From positions 1 to 14,018 of the forward strand of contig JANBTH010000597.1 in NCBI GenBank assembly GCA_027578815.1: a DNA stretch of 14,018 nucleotides. Direction: 5' to 3'. Position 1 is the stretch's first letter. Every line of letters starts with the position of its first letter. Positions 1 through 8,910 of this stretch are shown here, one piece after another. The stretch is from Coemansia sp. RSA 1804 (Eukaryota > Kickxellomycota > Kickxellomycetes > Kickxellales > Kickxellaceae). The notes under the pieces were generated by a model. The model worked only from the letters and a program-made list of their open reading frames with translations, did no database searches and had not been told where the DNA came from. Both the position numbers and the translations under genes were made by a program.

Positions 1-1025
1 ACTAAATTGCATTTCTGTTGAATATGCAATATGTTTGAGTATAATCATTTATAATAGTGATAATCATTAGCATCTAACTCATTAGAAGGAAAGTAATCTA
101 GATTTTTTCCCTGGAATACCTAAATAAGTAATGTTAATGGCTGTAACGTCATCTAAAAAAGTCAATGCTACAACACTGCATTCTGTGATCCAAATTAAGA
201 AAATAACCTTGTAAAAATTAATGTGCGCAACTCCGCTGAAATAAAGTGCAGCCGTTATTGGGTTTCAACAACATTTTCAATCACAATGCATGCTTTTTTC
301 TTACATTGCTGCCTTCATCAAAAAAAAGGACACGTAATTTTTGGAGCTTGTTTTCATTCATGCTTTTCCTTTTTTCAGTAAACTTTATATTCTCCTTTCT
401 TTTTTCTTTCTCCTTGGTGCTTTTTTCAACAAAAGCAGGCTCTTTTATCTCTTTTGTTTTCCTTTTCTCAGGTAGTAAAGTCAGTAACTGCGGCAAAAAG
501 GAGACGACCATCCTACAGTAAACCTTCTTTCTCGCTACATAACAAGCCTGGTAATGTATCGGTTCAAGAAGAATGCGCCTAAATAGAATAATAACTTCAT
601 TTTCCGCCTTTTGTTTTTTTGGGGGGTGAATCCATTTGCTCACATTACCCAGATGAGAACGACGGAAATGCTAATTATGAAATAAAAGTGCATTGGTTCT
701 TTTCTTTAATAAAAGCACAACACCCGAGAGTAGAGTGGAAGCTGCTTTTAAGGTTCCTATCCATTCCATTTTTATTTCGTAACAGCCGTCTGTCTCAAAC
801 AGTTGCAACCGCTGTTGCTGCGCAACATACCTTTCTCTACTCTAGAGGAGTTTGATAGGCTGTTTCTTTTTTATTTTGGGTGTATGCTTTTTGCGGGAGT
901 AGTTTTTGGAGCTTTTATTGCTTAATTCTTATTCTTTGAGATTCCTTGCTTTTTTCTTCTTCTTCTTCTTTACTAACAGTGTAGAAATTTACATAAAATA
1001 AGCATAAAGAAAAAGGGAATTTACG
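1..1025. other. Gene-free upstream region and leader of the USP7 gene
   Basis: I find no supportable gene here. The first 250 bases are A/T-rich with stops in all frames; an AATAAA lies at 240-245 but cannot be tied to a gene. From about 285 to 470 the plus strand is strongly T-rich, and the lysine/glutamate-rich minus-strand frame across it looks like a by-product of those T tracts. A 36-codon open stretch follows a CAG at 469-471 and is discussed in the findings. The last 150 bases carry CTT repeats, a TACTAAC and an A-rich leader, which suit the promoter and 5' UTR of the deubiquitinase gene. Confidence 0.6.
882..984 (+). other. Possible 5' leader intron of the USP7 gene
   Basis: A TACTAAC at 971-977 is a perfect fungal branch-point consensus and directly follows a pyrimidine tract with CTT repeats (about 951-970). 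TAG at 982-984 is a candidate acceptor and GTATGC at 882-887 a candidate donor. An in-frame TAA at 1005-1007 separates such an acceptor from the ATG at 1026, so the spliced part would be untranslated leader. The donor is the weakest element, and acceptors at 1002, 1009 or 1015 are also possible. Confidence 0.35.
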
Positions 1026-4000
1026 ATGGATTACAATTCCGAGGTTGAAAGAGACGCACTGCAACCACCAGCGCATGATGCGGCTATACGAGACACTTCA
1101 GAACTCAGCAGCGACGCACCTCGAGTATCGCCGCCTTCTAGGACTGCCGACTTTTCTGGGCGCATAGTTCCTCCAGTGCCACCGGTAGTGGCCCAGCATC
1201 AGCAGACCATTCCAACAGTTCTGGATGGTAAGTCTTTTATGGTTATGATGCTTTGATGTGTTTATACATGTATCTCTGGAATAGAGAAAAAGAAGCTGTG
1301 TGTCCTTATGCATTTTTCTTTGTTTTCGTAAAGTGCTTCAACAACCGTGGAGAGTAGGCACGGAAAGCCACGTATGTCTTTGTTGGTATTGCGTGGCACG
1401 CCTTGCGAAAAGAAATAAAAAGGGTAGTGAATGCTTTTAGCATGCACGCTATGGATACGCCTTCTCTATTGCAAATGGCAGAATCAGATTTTGCTATTGA
1501 TACTAATGTCCTCAGTCACTTGTATTGAAACAATGTAGAAGAGGAGTACATGGCAAAGCAGATTGTGGTTCCGCACAACCTTGAAGAAGAAGGGCACGGG
1601 TGGTTCCATTGGGAAATCGAGGACTGGACACAGCTGCAAGACCGCGCGATTAGCAAGACCTTCACCGTAGCCGGACGCGACTGGGACATTCTGCTTTTCC
1701 CACGCGGCAACCAGAGCGGAGAGATCGTATCAATGTACATTGAGCACAAGCCCAAGGAGGACGATGGAAGCGACTGGCATGTGTGTGCGATGTTTGAACT
1801 GACAATGTCGAATGTTGATAAACCCGAGGTGTTCAAGTCCAATCCAAGTCGCCACCGCTTTACGCAGGAGGAGTCAGATTGGGGGTTCACTCGCTTCATT
1901 GACATCCGGACACTAGTCACGCCGCCTGACGACGAGCTGCCATCGCTTGTGGAAAATGGGCGCGTGCGCATCAGCGCCTTTGTCCGCGTCATCAAGGATC
2001 CGCTGGGCGTTCTGTGGCATAATTTCTATAACTACAATTCGCGCAAACACACGGGATTTGTAGGACTGAAGAACCAGGGCGCCACGTGCTACATGAACTC
2101 GCTGCTGCAGTCGCTCTACTTTACCAACGACTTCCGCAATGCGGTGTATAAGATTCCGACCGAGAACGATGACCCCAAAAAGTCGGTGGCCCTGGCACTT
2201 CAGCGCGTGTTCTATGACCTTCAAGTCAGCAGCGAGCCCGTTGACACGACTGCGCTGACAAAGTCGTTTGGCTGGGACTCGTACGAGTCGTTTATGCAGC
2301 ACGATGTGCAGGAGTTTAACCGTGTGCTGCAGGACAACCTGGAGACCAAAATGAAGGGCACGATTGTGGATGGCGCAATAGCCAAGCTGTTCGAGGGCAA
2401 GATGAAGAGCTACGTGCGCTGTGTGAACGTCGAGTACGAGTCATCGCGTGTGGAGAACTACTACGACATTGCGCTTAACGTAAAGGGATGTGCAACGCTG
2501 CGTGATTCGTTTGCAAACTACTGCGAGGTCGAGATGCTCGACGGAGAAAACAAGTACCAGGCCGAGGGCCATGGGCTGCAGGATGCGCGCAAGGGTGTGA
2601 TATTCGAGTCGTTCCCGCCGGTTCTTCAATTGCAGCTCAAGCGGTTCGAGTACGACTTCACGCGCGATGCAATGGTTAAGATCAACGACCGGCACGAGTT
2701 TCCACCTACGATTGATCTGGAGGAGTTTCTGTCCGACGACGCCGACCGCAGTATGTCGTGGAAGTACTCACTCCACGGAGTGCTAGTGCATAGCGGCGAC
2801 TTGCACGGTGGCCATTACTTTGGGCTTCTGCGTCCAACGATGGAGGACAAGTGGTTCCGCTTTGACGATGACCGCGTGGTACCCGTGTTTCCCGAAGAAG
2901 TGTTTGAAGAGTACTACGGTGGCGAGCTCACGCAGATGAACGCCCATGGAGGACCCGTGCGTATGCGCCAGAACAGCAAGCGGTTCACCAACGCCTACAT
3001 GCTTGTGTATATCCGCCAAGCCCTATCTGATGAGGTGATGTGTGGGGGCGATGCGCCGGTGCCCGGGCATCTTATCAAGCGTATCCAGCAGGACAAGGAT
3101 GCGGAGGAGCGTCGGATCCGCGAGCGCCAGGAGCTGGCCAACATGGTCCGTGTCACCGTGGTGGGCAAGGACCAGTTTTCCAAGCACCAGGGTTTTGATC
3201 TATGTCAGTTCAACCAGCGGCAAGCAAAGGACAACCAGCTATTTTCTGAGCTGATGCCACGGAACGCAACACTTGGAAGCTTTAAGAAGTTCTATGCTGA
3301 ACGGTTTGGGATGCGGCCAACCGACTTCCGTCTGTGGACAATGGTTCCGCGTGTCAATAAGACTGTTCGGTGCGACATGCCGCTGGTGGGCGATTCGAAC
3401 GAAATGACGCTTGCGCAGCTCAAGGAGAACCGTGGACACAAGTGGGCCGATTTGCGGTTGTTCTGCGAGGAGAGCTCGGAGAACTCGCCTGAAGCCTTCC
3501 ATGCGGAGAAGCTTAAGCCCGGCATTCATCTGATCCACATAAAGTATTATCTTCCCGAAGAGGGACGGATTGTTGGGCTTGGTAACCTGTATATCCAGGC
3601 GGATCAACGTGTTGGGGACATCATGCCAGACCTGCGTAGAATGGCTGGACTCCCGGCCGATGCTGCACTCACGCTGTACGAGGAGGTCAAGCCGTCGTTG
3701 ATAGAGGAAATGAACACCGAGTACACGTTCCATCGGGCGGAGATCCAGAGCGGTGACATCATTTGCTTCCAACAACAAACGCAGTCGACAGGGGCAGCAG
3801 CTGATAATGAGCTGGACACGGTAGCCAAGTTCTTTGACGATATCGAGAACCGCGTGAGCGTCGAGTTTGTTGAGCGGCCCACCCGCGGCGATGGCGACGA
3901 CTTTGGCGGTGTAACTAAGAAGGGAACCAAGACAGCTGGTAATGTTGGGGACTCGCCGAACGGCGGCGGTAACGACACCAGCAATAATGGCGGTGTCGAG

Positions 4001-5338
4001 AACGGCGATTCTGGTAATGGCAATGACAGCGTGTATGTGACGGTGGCGAGCACCAAGACACCGTACGACCAGATAGCGCAGAGACTGGCCAAGGCGATTG
4101 GCGAGCGTGATCCGCTGCGACTACGTTTCTACGTTGTTGGATCAAACGGACAGATGCGGCAGCCGGTTAGACGCCTAGCAGCGACTACGCTGGGCGACAT
4201 GTTGCCAAGCATCAACTATGCGCCGCCACCGATCAATGCAGACGGACTGAAGGAGTATGTGGTGATGTACGAGCGTCTTGAGGTGGACATTATGCAGATC
4301 GAGAAGCTGCGTAATATTCGCGTGACGTATATTGGGAAGAAGAGCATGAAGGACGAGCATGCGGTGGAGGTTCTTGTGCCAAAGATCGGAACCACGCAGA
4401 CGCTTATCGAGGCCGTGTATGCCAAGGTCGAGAGTGCACTGCGTAAAACTCAGGATGGAGATGGAGATGCAGTTAGGCCGTTTGCGTTGCGCTTCTACAC
4501 GGTTGCTGGCCACAGACTCAGACAGCTGGTTAATGGGAGCGAGAGCATCGAGGAGATGGGAAGCCAGAGAGTTGGTGAGGTGGTTGCCGAGTACGTCAGC
4601 TCCGACGACCAGCAACCACAGCAACAGCAACCGATGGCAGTGGTAACGCCCAAGGGCGACGAGTCGCGCATGGATACGGATGAAGAGGACACAAAGGCTT
4701 CCAACGTTATGGGCGTGGACGTGGAGGTGTTCCACTTCTACCGCGACTTGACGCACACACACAGTGTTCCGTTCCTTTTCCGGATCTTTGCCGGTGAGCC
4801 GTGGGCGGATACGTGGGCGCGACTGGGGCGCAGACTCGGGTTGGGCGAGAAGGAGCTGAAGAGCATGGGCGTGGTGGTTGGTCCGCAGGGCGTCGTGGAT
4901 GTGCGTGCCTGCCAAGTGGTGCAGGAAGGCAGCCTTGGAATCGACAGCAACAACCACAGTGGCAATGGTAAGCCCGGCAGCGTTACGTCGCCCACTGCGA
5001 CGCCGCCGCTTACGGCTACTGCTGCTGCCGATACCGAGTCGGGTGCTGCTGATCCAGCCGGCGACGATACCCAACACCTGCAGAGTCAGAGTCAGAGTCA
5101 GGTGGATGCAGGAGGAGCTGAGGCCGTTTCCCCCGTTATTGCTGGTGCCCCGGCTGATGCAGAGGGTCTGTGTGTGTGGGACATTATTCAGCGCATGGTC
5201 TCGGCGCAACCGATTCTGGAAGAGACTGGTGGCCGTCCTAGGATCACCCCCGGCTTTATTGCTCTCAACCATATTGACCGGTCGTCGCGCTACCGTGGAG
5301 CGCAGCACCAGGAGCGGGCCATTAGGATCCTTAACTGA
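1026..5338 (+). CDS. UBP15: USP7/Ubp15-type ubiquitin carboxyl-terminal hydrolase (MATH, USP, UBL domains)
   Basis: Cysteine protease that removes ubiquitin from substrates; family members act in nucleus and cytoplasm (yeast Ubp15, human USP7). Coding exons are 1026-1227 and 1539-5338; joined they give 4002 nt, exactly 1334 codons (1333 aa plus stop), longer than human USP7 (about 1100). The N-terminus (1-67) is proline-rich. A MATH/TRAF-like domain spans about 89-221 and keeps the DWGF pocket motif (D181, W182). The USP domain covers about 239-562: Cys box GLKNQGATCYMN with catalytic C251, a switching-loop-like segment around FGWDSYESFMQHDVQE, His box LHGGHY with H493, and D510 in FRFDDD. 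The H-to-D spacing of 17 equals that of USP7. Ubiquitin-like modules fill the C-terminal half, separated by Gly/Asn, Gln and Ser/Thr/Ala-rich linkers. The end ERAIRILN resembles the activating C-terminal tail of USP7. The ATG has A at -3 and G at +4. Family assignment is very secure; UBL boundaries are not resolved. Confidence 0.96.
1228..1538 (+). other. Spliceosomal intron of the USP7 gene
   Basis: Donor GTAAGT at 1228-1233 follows GGATG; branch point TACTAAT is at 1501-1507 and acceptor TAG at 1536-1538, about 30 nt further on. Exon 1 ends with one base of a codon, and the G plus AA of exon 2 makes a Glu codon in the frame of the MATH domain. The 311 nt length is long for a fungal intron. 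A plus-strand open stretch inside it (about 1442-1528) does not fit the frame at the 1441 acceptor and ends in TGA. Confidence 0.85.
5081..5101 (+). repeat. Hexanucleotide repeat CAGAGT inside the USP7 gene
   Basis: About 3.5 tandem copies of a six-base unit encode alternating Gln and Ser in the low-complexity linker near the C-terminus. It is in frame, so copy-number change alters linker length only. Confidence 0.8.
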
Positions 5339-5695
5339 GTCCAATAGTAGTTTGCTTCAATTTTCTTCATCATTTTATCTTCTAATCGATTATATTCTTT
5401 ATTTCCTTTTTTTGCTTTTTGGATCAGGGTGAAAGTGACGTGTGCCAAAAATAGCATAGAGATGTTGGTGCCAGATTTGATGACCGTAATATTCATTATT
5501 CTTATCAATGGATGGAATTAATCAAGAACAGCAACTACGATAACATTAGTCGTAAACAAAGTCAAGGGAAAACGGTGACCCAAAGAAGCGCTTCTTCTCT
5601 CTTACCTTCTCCTTTACCCACTTGTTTTTTTTCTGTTTACTCTTTAAGCGCCAATCGTATTTTTCAAACCAAATTCCCACATCATCGTAGAGGAA
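5339..5695. other. Intergenic region between the USP7 and TMEM14-family genes
   Basis: A/T-rich, with T-rich runs just after the USP7 stop and again at about 5600-5645 before the TMEM14-family ATG. It should hold the 3' UTR of the first gene and the promoter and leader of the second. An ATG at 5512 opens a frame that runs into the TMEM14 gene out of register; it has no family signature. No RNA gene or repeat is seen. Confidence 0.6.
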
Positions 5696-6022
5696 ATGTC
5701 GCACCACCCGGCGTACACAATGGCAGGCCTCTGTGCAGTAGGCGGAGCAATCGGATACGCCAAGGGCCGGTCGATTCCGTCGCTGGTGGCAGGTGCCGGG
5801 ATTGGCGCCGTGTACTGGATTGCAGGGGAGCGGATCCGCGAGAACAAGGCGTACGGGCACGAGTTGGCGTTTGCTGCCTCCTCACTTCTTCTTCTGGCAA
5901 TGGGTCCAAAGGCCGTCAGAACAGGTGGCCGCGCTCCGGTTCCGCTCGCCATGTCGCTCCTTGGGTCTGGGTCAGCCGCGTACTATGGGAAGAAGGTGTA
6001 TGAGGACAAGTATGGTGTCTAA
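5696..6022 (+). CDS. TMEM14: TMEM14-family small mitochondrial membrane protein
   Basis: A 108-residue, intronless protein of normal length for the family (about 100-120). The N-terminal HPAYT, the Gly-rich first helix with GGAIGYAKG and the SIPSLVAG motif match the yeast member YJR085C closely and vertebrate TMEM14 proteins more loosely. Hydrophobic segments lie at about 8-22, 28-44, 58-71 and 80-95, giving the expected compact multi-pass fold rich in Gly and Ala. The C-terminus is charged (KKVYEDKYGV). Animal TMEM14C is known as an inner mitochondrial membrane protein needed for late heme synthesis; whether this fungal protein shares that role is inference. The ATG has a purine at -3, and HPAYT sits right after the start as in yeast, so the start is well supported. 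The gene is GC-rich like USP7 and lies in the same orientation 357 bp behind it. Confidence 0.9.
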   Translation: MSHHPAYTMAGLCAVGGAIGYAKGRSIPSLVAGAGIGAVYWIAGERIRENKAYGHELAFAASSLLLLAMGPKAVRTGGRAPVPLAMSLLGSGSAAYYGKKVYEDKYGV

Positions 6023-6690
6023 AATGTACATTAACTGGCACCCCCGCTCATGAAGTTTTGAAAATTCAGGCCCAGCATCTAGAAGGGGTTTTTTCTCTCT
6101 CATGGTCTCACTCTTCAAAATGTTGTATTCTATTTTTCTAACATTTTCATATGATAAAAAGGTGTCAGTTATATAGATAATTAAAAACATTGAATTTCTT
6201 TAGAACCGAGAGAATTTCAATATCTAATGTGCCCGCTCTCGTTGTCATTTAATATCCCTTATCTGGTAGATATGCTTGCAAAGTATGGCTTCAACAACCT
6301 GATGGTGTTAAAAACTGGATTACAGGCTTCTCACGTTTTGTGATAACTAGTGATAAAGACAAAACTTGTATTACTCTTGGCAACAAGATTTGACTTTAAC
6401 GACCAAGTTTAGATAGATCTCAAGCCAACATCTGCTCCCAGTATGTTCAATAAATTATTTCAACAAATGCAGAAGCATAAAATCATTTTGTACACATCAT
6501 ACACTTTTGTTTTTGAAGGCAACTAGAAGTCCAGAAAAGCTGATGCCTGAAAACCAGACATGCATAACTAGATGTGTTCACTTCTGGTTTCTACTCGAAT
6601 GAAAAGCAGACATTTTTTCCTATCCAAATGTTTCTTTTTCTTCTCCATTTATTTAATTTTTCGTTTTGCAAAGTACTTTTTTCCACAACT
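6023..6690. other. A/T-rich intergenic region with a possible decayed coding fragment
   Basis: This covers the TMEM14-family 3' region and the upstream region of the F-box-like gene. No intact gene is seen. A 46-codon plus-strand open stretch at 6253-6393 reads like protein but has no start and is flanked by in-frame stops (see its own entry). An AATAAA lies at 6449-6454, too far from the TMEM14 stop to assign with confidence. The last 70 bases are T-rich and suit a leader. No terminal repeats or tRNA are seen. Confidence 0.5.
6253..6393 (+). pseudogene. Possible decayed coding fragment, family unknown
   Basis: The frame is open for 46 codons and ends at TGA 6391-6393. It reads as a plausible soluble protein segment (for example KVWLQQPDGVKNWITGF, then SRFVITSDKDKT). 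There is no ATG. A TAA at 6250-6252 precedes it in the same frame, and the frame is open again further upstream from 6181, as expected of a gene broken by a stop. It could also be chance, since open stretches of this length occur in such sequence. I do not recognise the family. Confidence 0.25.
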
Positions 6691-8406
6691 ATGCCTACTC
6701 TATCTACCTTCCAGTGTCTGCCATTGCACATTAACAAGAAAATAGCAACCTTTTATACTTGTGCTTTAAAGGCAAATGATTCTGACTTGGCTTGGAGGAC
6801 AGACCCTCATGCATGGAGGACGCTGTACAATGTCAGCTACTCTTGGCATGTGCTAGCTCTTCAATACTTTCTTGATGAGGCTAATTTGAATATATCCACC
6901 AAACATCCCTCTGGACAGTTAAAATACTATGGTTTGCCAAAGGATATTGCCTTAGACCCTCAACATCACAACTACGTGAGCAGGGTGTTTATTAGTCACC
7001 CAGAAGATGTGCCTTTAATTGAAAATAAAACTTTTATTGAGCGGCTGCTTGCTGCATGGCCAGTTAACATTGTTTTTCCATTTGCACGGTTTCTGACTAT
7101 TGATTTGGGTGAATTTATGCTTGAAAGTGATAACACCAATTATCTTTTTGATACTAAACAACTTCATTTGCTCTATCAGCACATTCAATCAACAGTTCCA
7201 AAGTTACAAGATATTATGATTAGAGATTATTCTAATTCTATAGAAAGATATAGGTATTTAGATTGGAGACGGGTGCTAACCAGTATATTTTCCAGCATTT
7301 ATAACAATGCAAGCTTAATCTTCCTTGATCGTGATAGAGTTCAGTTAGCAAATAGGTTTTTATTCTCATCTGCTGAAACAGGGTTGACTCAAATCGACTG
7401 TACCATTTCTGATAAAGGCACAAGTTTCAACAGCATTATAAAAAGATCTGCTCCAACTTTACTGTCAATAAGTAACCATGGCTTAAATTCACTAAGCCCA
7501 AGGTCATTTATCATTGATGATGATGGCAATCCTATCGTATATCCAAGATTACAGAAACTTTACTTTAATGATATCATTTATATTGATTATTCCGTCAATA
7601 CTCAAATTGATAAATCCATAGTCTTTTTTCCTGCTCTGCGACATTTAGCTTGGCGATTAAGTTATATATTTAGAGATGATGCACTATTTCGTGGTAATAG
7701 TAACACCTTGGAATATTTGGATATAAATGTTGATGTAAGACTAGCCAATCTGTTGGAGAAGCACAAGGTGTTTTCTAATGGCAGATATTCAAAACTGCAG
7801 TATATTTCTTTTAGAAAAACAACAATTGATGACGACCAAACATTTTCAGACCATAGCTTTGAAAATTTTGTGGTAGACTCTATTGGACCAGAAACCAGAT
7901 ATCTTCAGCACAGTGTCAGAAAATTAAGCTACATTAACAGCATTATGCATAAAAGCCCATTCCTGAAGAATATTCAAGTGTTGAGTCTGTCTAAATTTAA
8001 AGGAAAGTTGGGTGGGTTGCTTGATGCGATAAGATTGTTGCCAAACCTAACAAAACTCCAGTGTGCTTCAGGAAAATTCGATTTTAAGCCATATAGCATT
8101 CAATTTAAAGAATTTATCGGTGATTATCACAAAGAACACTATCCACTAAGTCTGAGGTTTAGGCGCTGGGATGTGGAAGCGTTTTCTGAAGCTAATGCTA
8201 GTATGGCACACACAGGATTGGCATTTGCTATTTTGTGTCCAAATTTTGCACTGGTTTCTGTAAACTCGAATTATGAAGAGGACTATAAAAGTGAAATTAG
8301 AAAGACTCTTGAATGTGGATTATTTAACAAATATGCTGACAGTATTAAACCTCTTTTAAAACACAAACAACATATTAATGATATTCTTGGAGAAGAGGAT
8401 TATTAG
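6691..8406 (+). CDS. F-box-like, LRR-like protein of a lineage-expanded fungal family
   Basis: A 571-residue intronless protein. Residues 4-60 fit a divergent F-box: STFQCLPLHINKKIATFY, a variable loop, then WRTLYNVSYSWHVLALQYF, as in LP...I...W...VS..W..A patterns. The middle and C-terminal parts show leucine-rich-repeat-like steps (LQKLYF, LRHLAW, LEYLDI, IQVLSL, LTKLQC). A block near 482-522 (PLSLRFRRWDVEAF, later LCPNFALV) resembles C-terminal blocks that I recall from large Kickxellales protein families. If the F-box is real, it would recruit targets to an SCF ubiquitin ligase; this is inference. The ATG at 6691 has A at -3 and directly precedes the F-box-like segment; the upstream in-frame part, including an ATG at 6628, translates a T-rich leader-like stretch and is not favoured. 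The gene is strikingly A/T-rich at third positions compared with its neighbours. Confidence 0.65.
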   Translation: MPTLSTFQCLPLHINKKIATFYTCALKANDSDLAWRTDPHAWRTLYNVSYSWHVLALQYFLDEANLNISTKHPSGQLKYYGLPKDIALDPQHHNYVSRVFISHPEDVPLIENKTFIERLLAAWPVNIVFPFARFLTIDLGEFMLESDNTNYLFDTKQLHLLYQHIQSTVPKLQDIMIRDYSNSIERYRYLDWRRVLTSIFSSIYNNASLIFLDRDRVQLANRFLFSSAETGLTQIDCTISDKGTSFNSIIKRSAPTLLSISNHGLNSLSPRSFIIDDDGNPIVYPRLQKLYFNDIIYIDYSVNTQIDKSIVFFPALRHLAWRLSYIFRDDALFRGNSNTLEYLDINVDVRLANLLEKHKVFSNGRYSKLQYISFRKTTIDDDQTFSDHSFENFVVDSIGPETRYLQHSVRKLSYINSIMHKSPFLKNIQVLSLSKFKGKLGGLLDAIRLLPNLTKLQCASGKFDFKPYSIQFKEFIGDYHKEHYPLSLRFRRWDVEAFSEANASMAHTGLAFAILCPNFALVSVNSNYEEDYKSEIRKTLECGLFNKYADSIKPLLKHKQHINDILGEEDY

Positions 8407-8910
8407 CAGAAAGTAGATAAGTGTTTAGCATTCTTGTCAATAAAGGCGTTTTGGTGAGTAACAAGGAATCGGGTGTTGGCTTATTTCAACAGCAAAGATT
8501 AGTAGAAGTAGCTTTTCCGGGGGTTTTCTTTTAAAATGTTGTTTCATTAGTAAAAGTATTTGTTGCATCTATATCTTGAGCCCCAGTTATCTAGCAGTTT
8601 AAGTTGTTTCTGAATGTAAATTCTGGTCTAGCACATCCGATAATAATGATAGTGATCAGATTAATTTGTGCTGTGGTGTTGTTTGACCTTCTTTCGTTTG
8701 AGTTCTAAAGCAATAATAAAAGCCACAGATAAAATAAAAAAAATAATAATAGCGATTTCCTGGTCGTTTGTTTGTTATTTTCCCTTTCTGCTCCCTATCT
8801 TTTTTCTTCTGGATTGTAACTAGCTTTTTTCATCCCAATCTTCGCATTCCTATTAATTAGAAGCAAAAAAGCATTTGACCAAAGAGGAGGAGACTAAACA
8901 ATACAAAACC
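8407..8910. other. Intergenic region between the F-box-like and R3H genes
   Basis: It starts with the 3' UTR of the F-box-like gene and ends with the leader of the R3H gene. A-rich and T-rich runs occur at about 8715-8750 and 8800-8830. A 38-codon open stretch at 8422-8535 lacks a start and has no recognisable content. An in-frame TTG at 8875 precedes the R3H ATG but is not a plausible eukaryotic start. Nothing else is seen. Confidence 0.55.
8439..8444 (+). terminator. Polyadenylation signal of the F-box-like gene
   Basis: AATAAA 33 nt after the stop codon, a normal distance for a fungal cleavage and polyadenylation signal. Confidence 0.5.

Noticed and set aside
281..643. 120-codon minus-strand frame rich in Lys and Glu
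   Set aside because: It is produced by T-rich tracts on the plus strand (AAA and GAA codons); no domain or family signal.
802..826. GTTGC...GCAAC inverted repeat with a GTTGCAAC palindrome
   Set aside because: Arms of only five bases with no other structural or positional support.
1442..1528. Protein-like open stretch starting MHAMDTPSLLQ within the USP7 intron
   Set aside because: With the acceptor at 1440 it is out of frame with exon 1, it has no good donor, and it ends in TGA before exon 2. The direct 1227-1539 junction restores frame.
4175..5344. 389-codon minus-strand frame opposite the USP7 gene
   Set aside because: Antisense of a GC-rich coding region whose plus-strand frame is clearly USP7; Arg/His/Leu-rich with no recognisable motifs.
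5470..5480. C-box-like TGATGA suggesting a box C/D snoRNA
   Set aside because: No CTGA D box or terminal stem at a suitable distance.
6574..6690. N-terminal extension of the F-box-like protein
   Set aside because: Begins at GTG and translates a T-rich leader-like tract; the ATG at 6691 has better context and directly precedes the F-box-like segment.
8422..8535. 38-codon open stretch containing GGTGAGT
   Set aside because: No start, no recognisable protein content, and no matching acceptor that would join it to the R3H gene.
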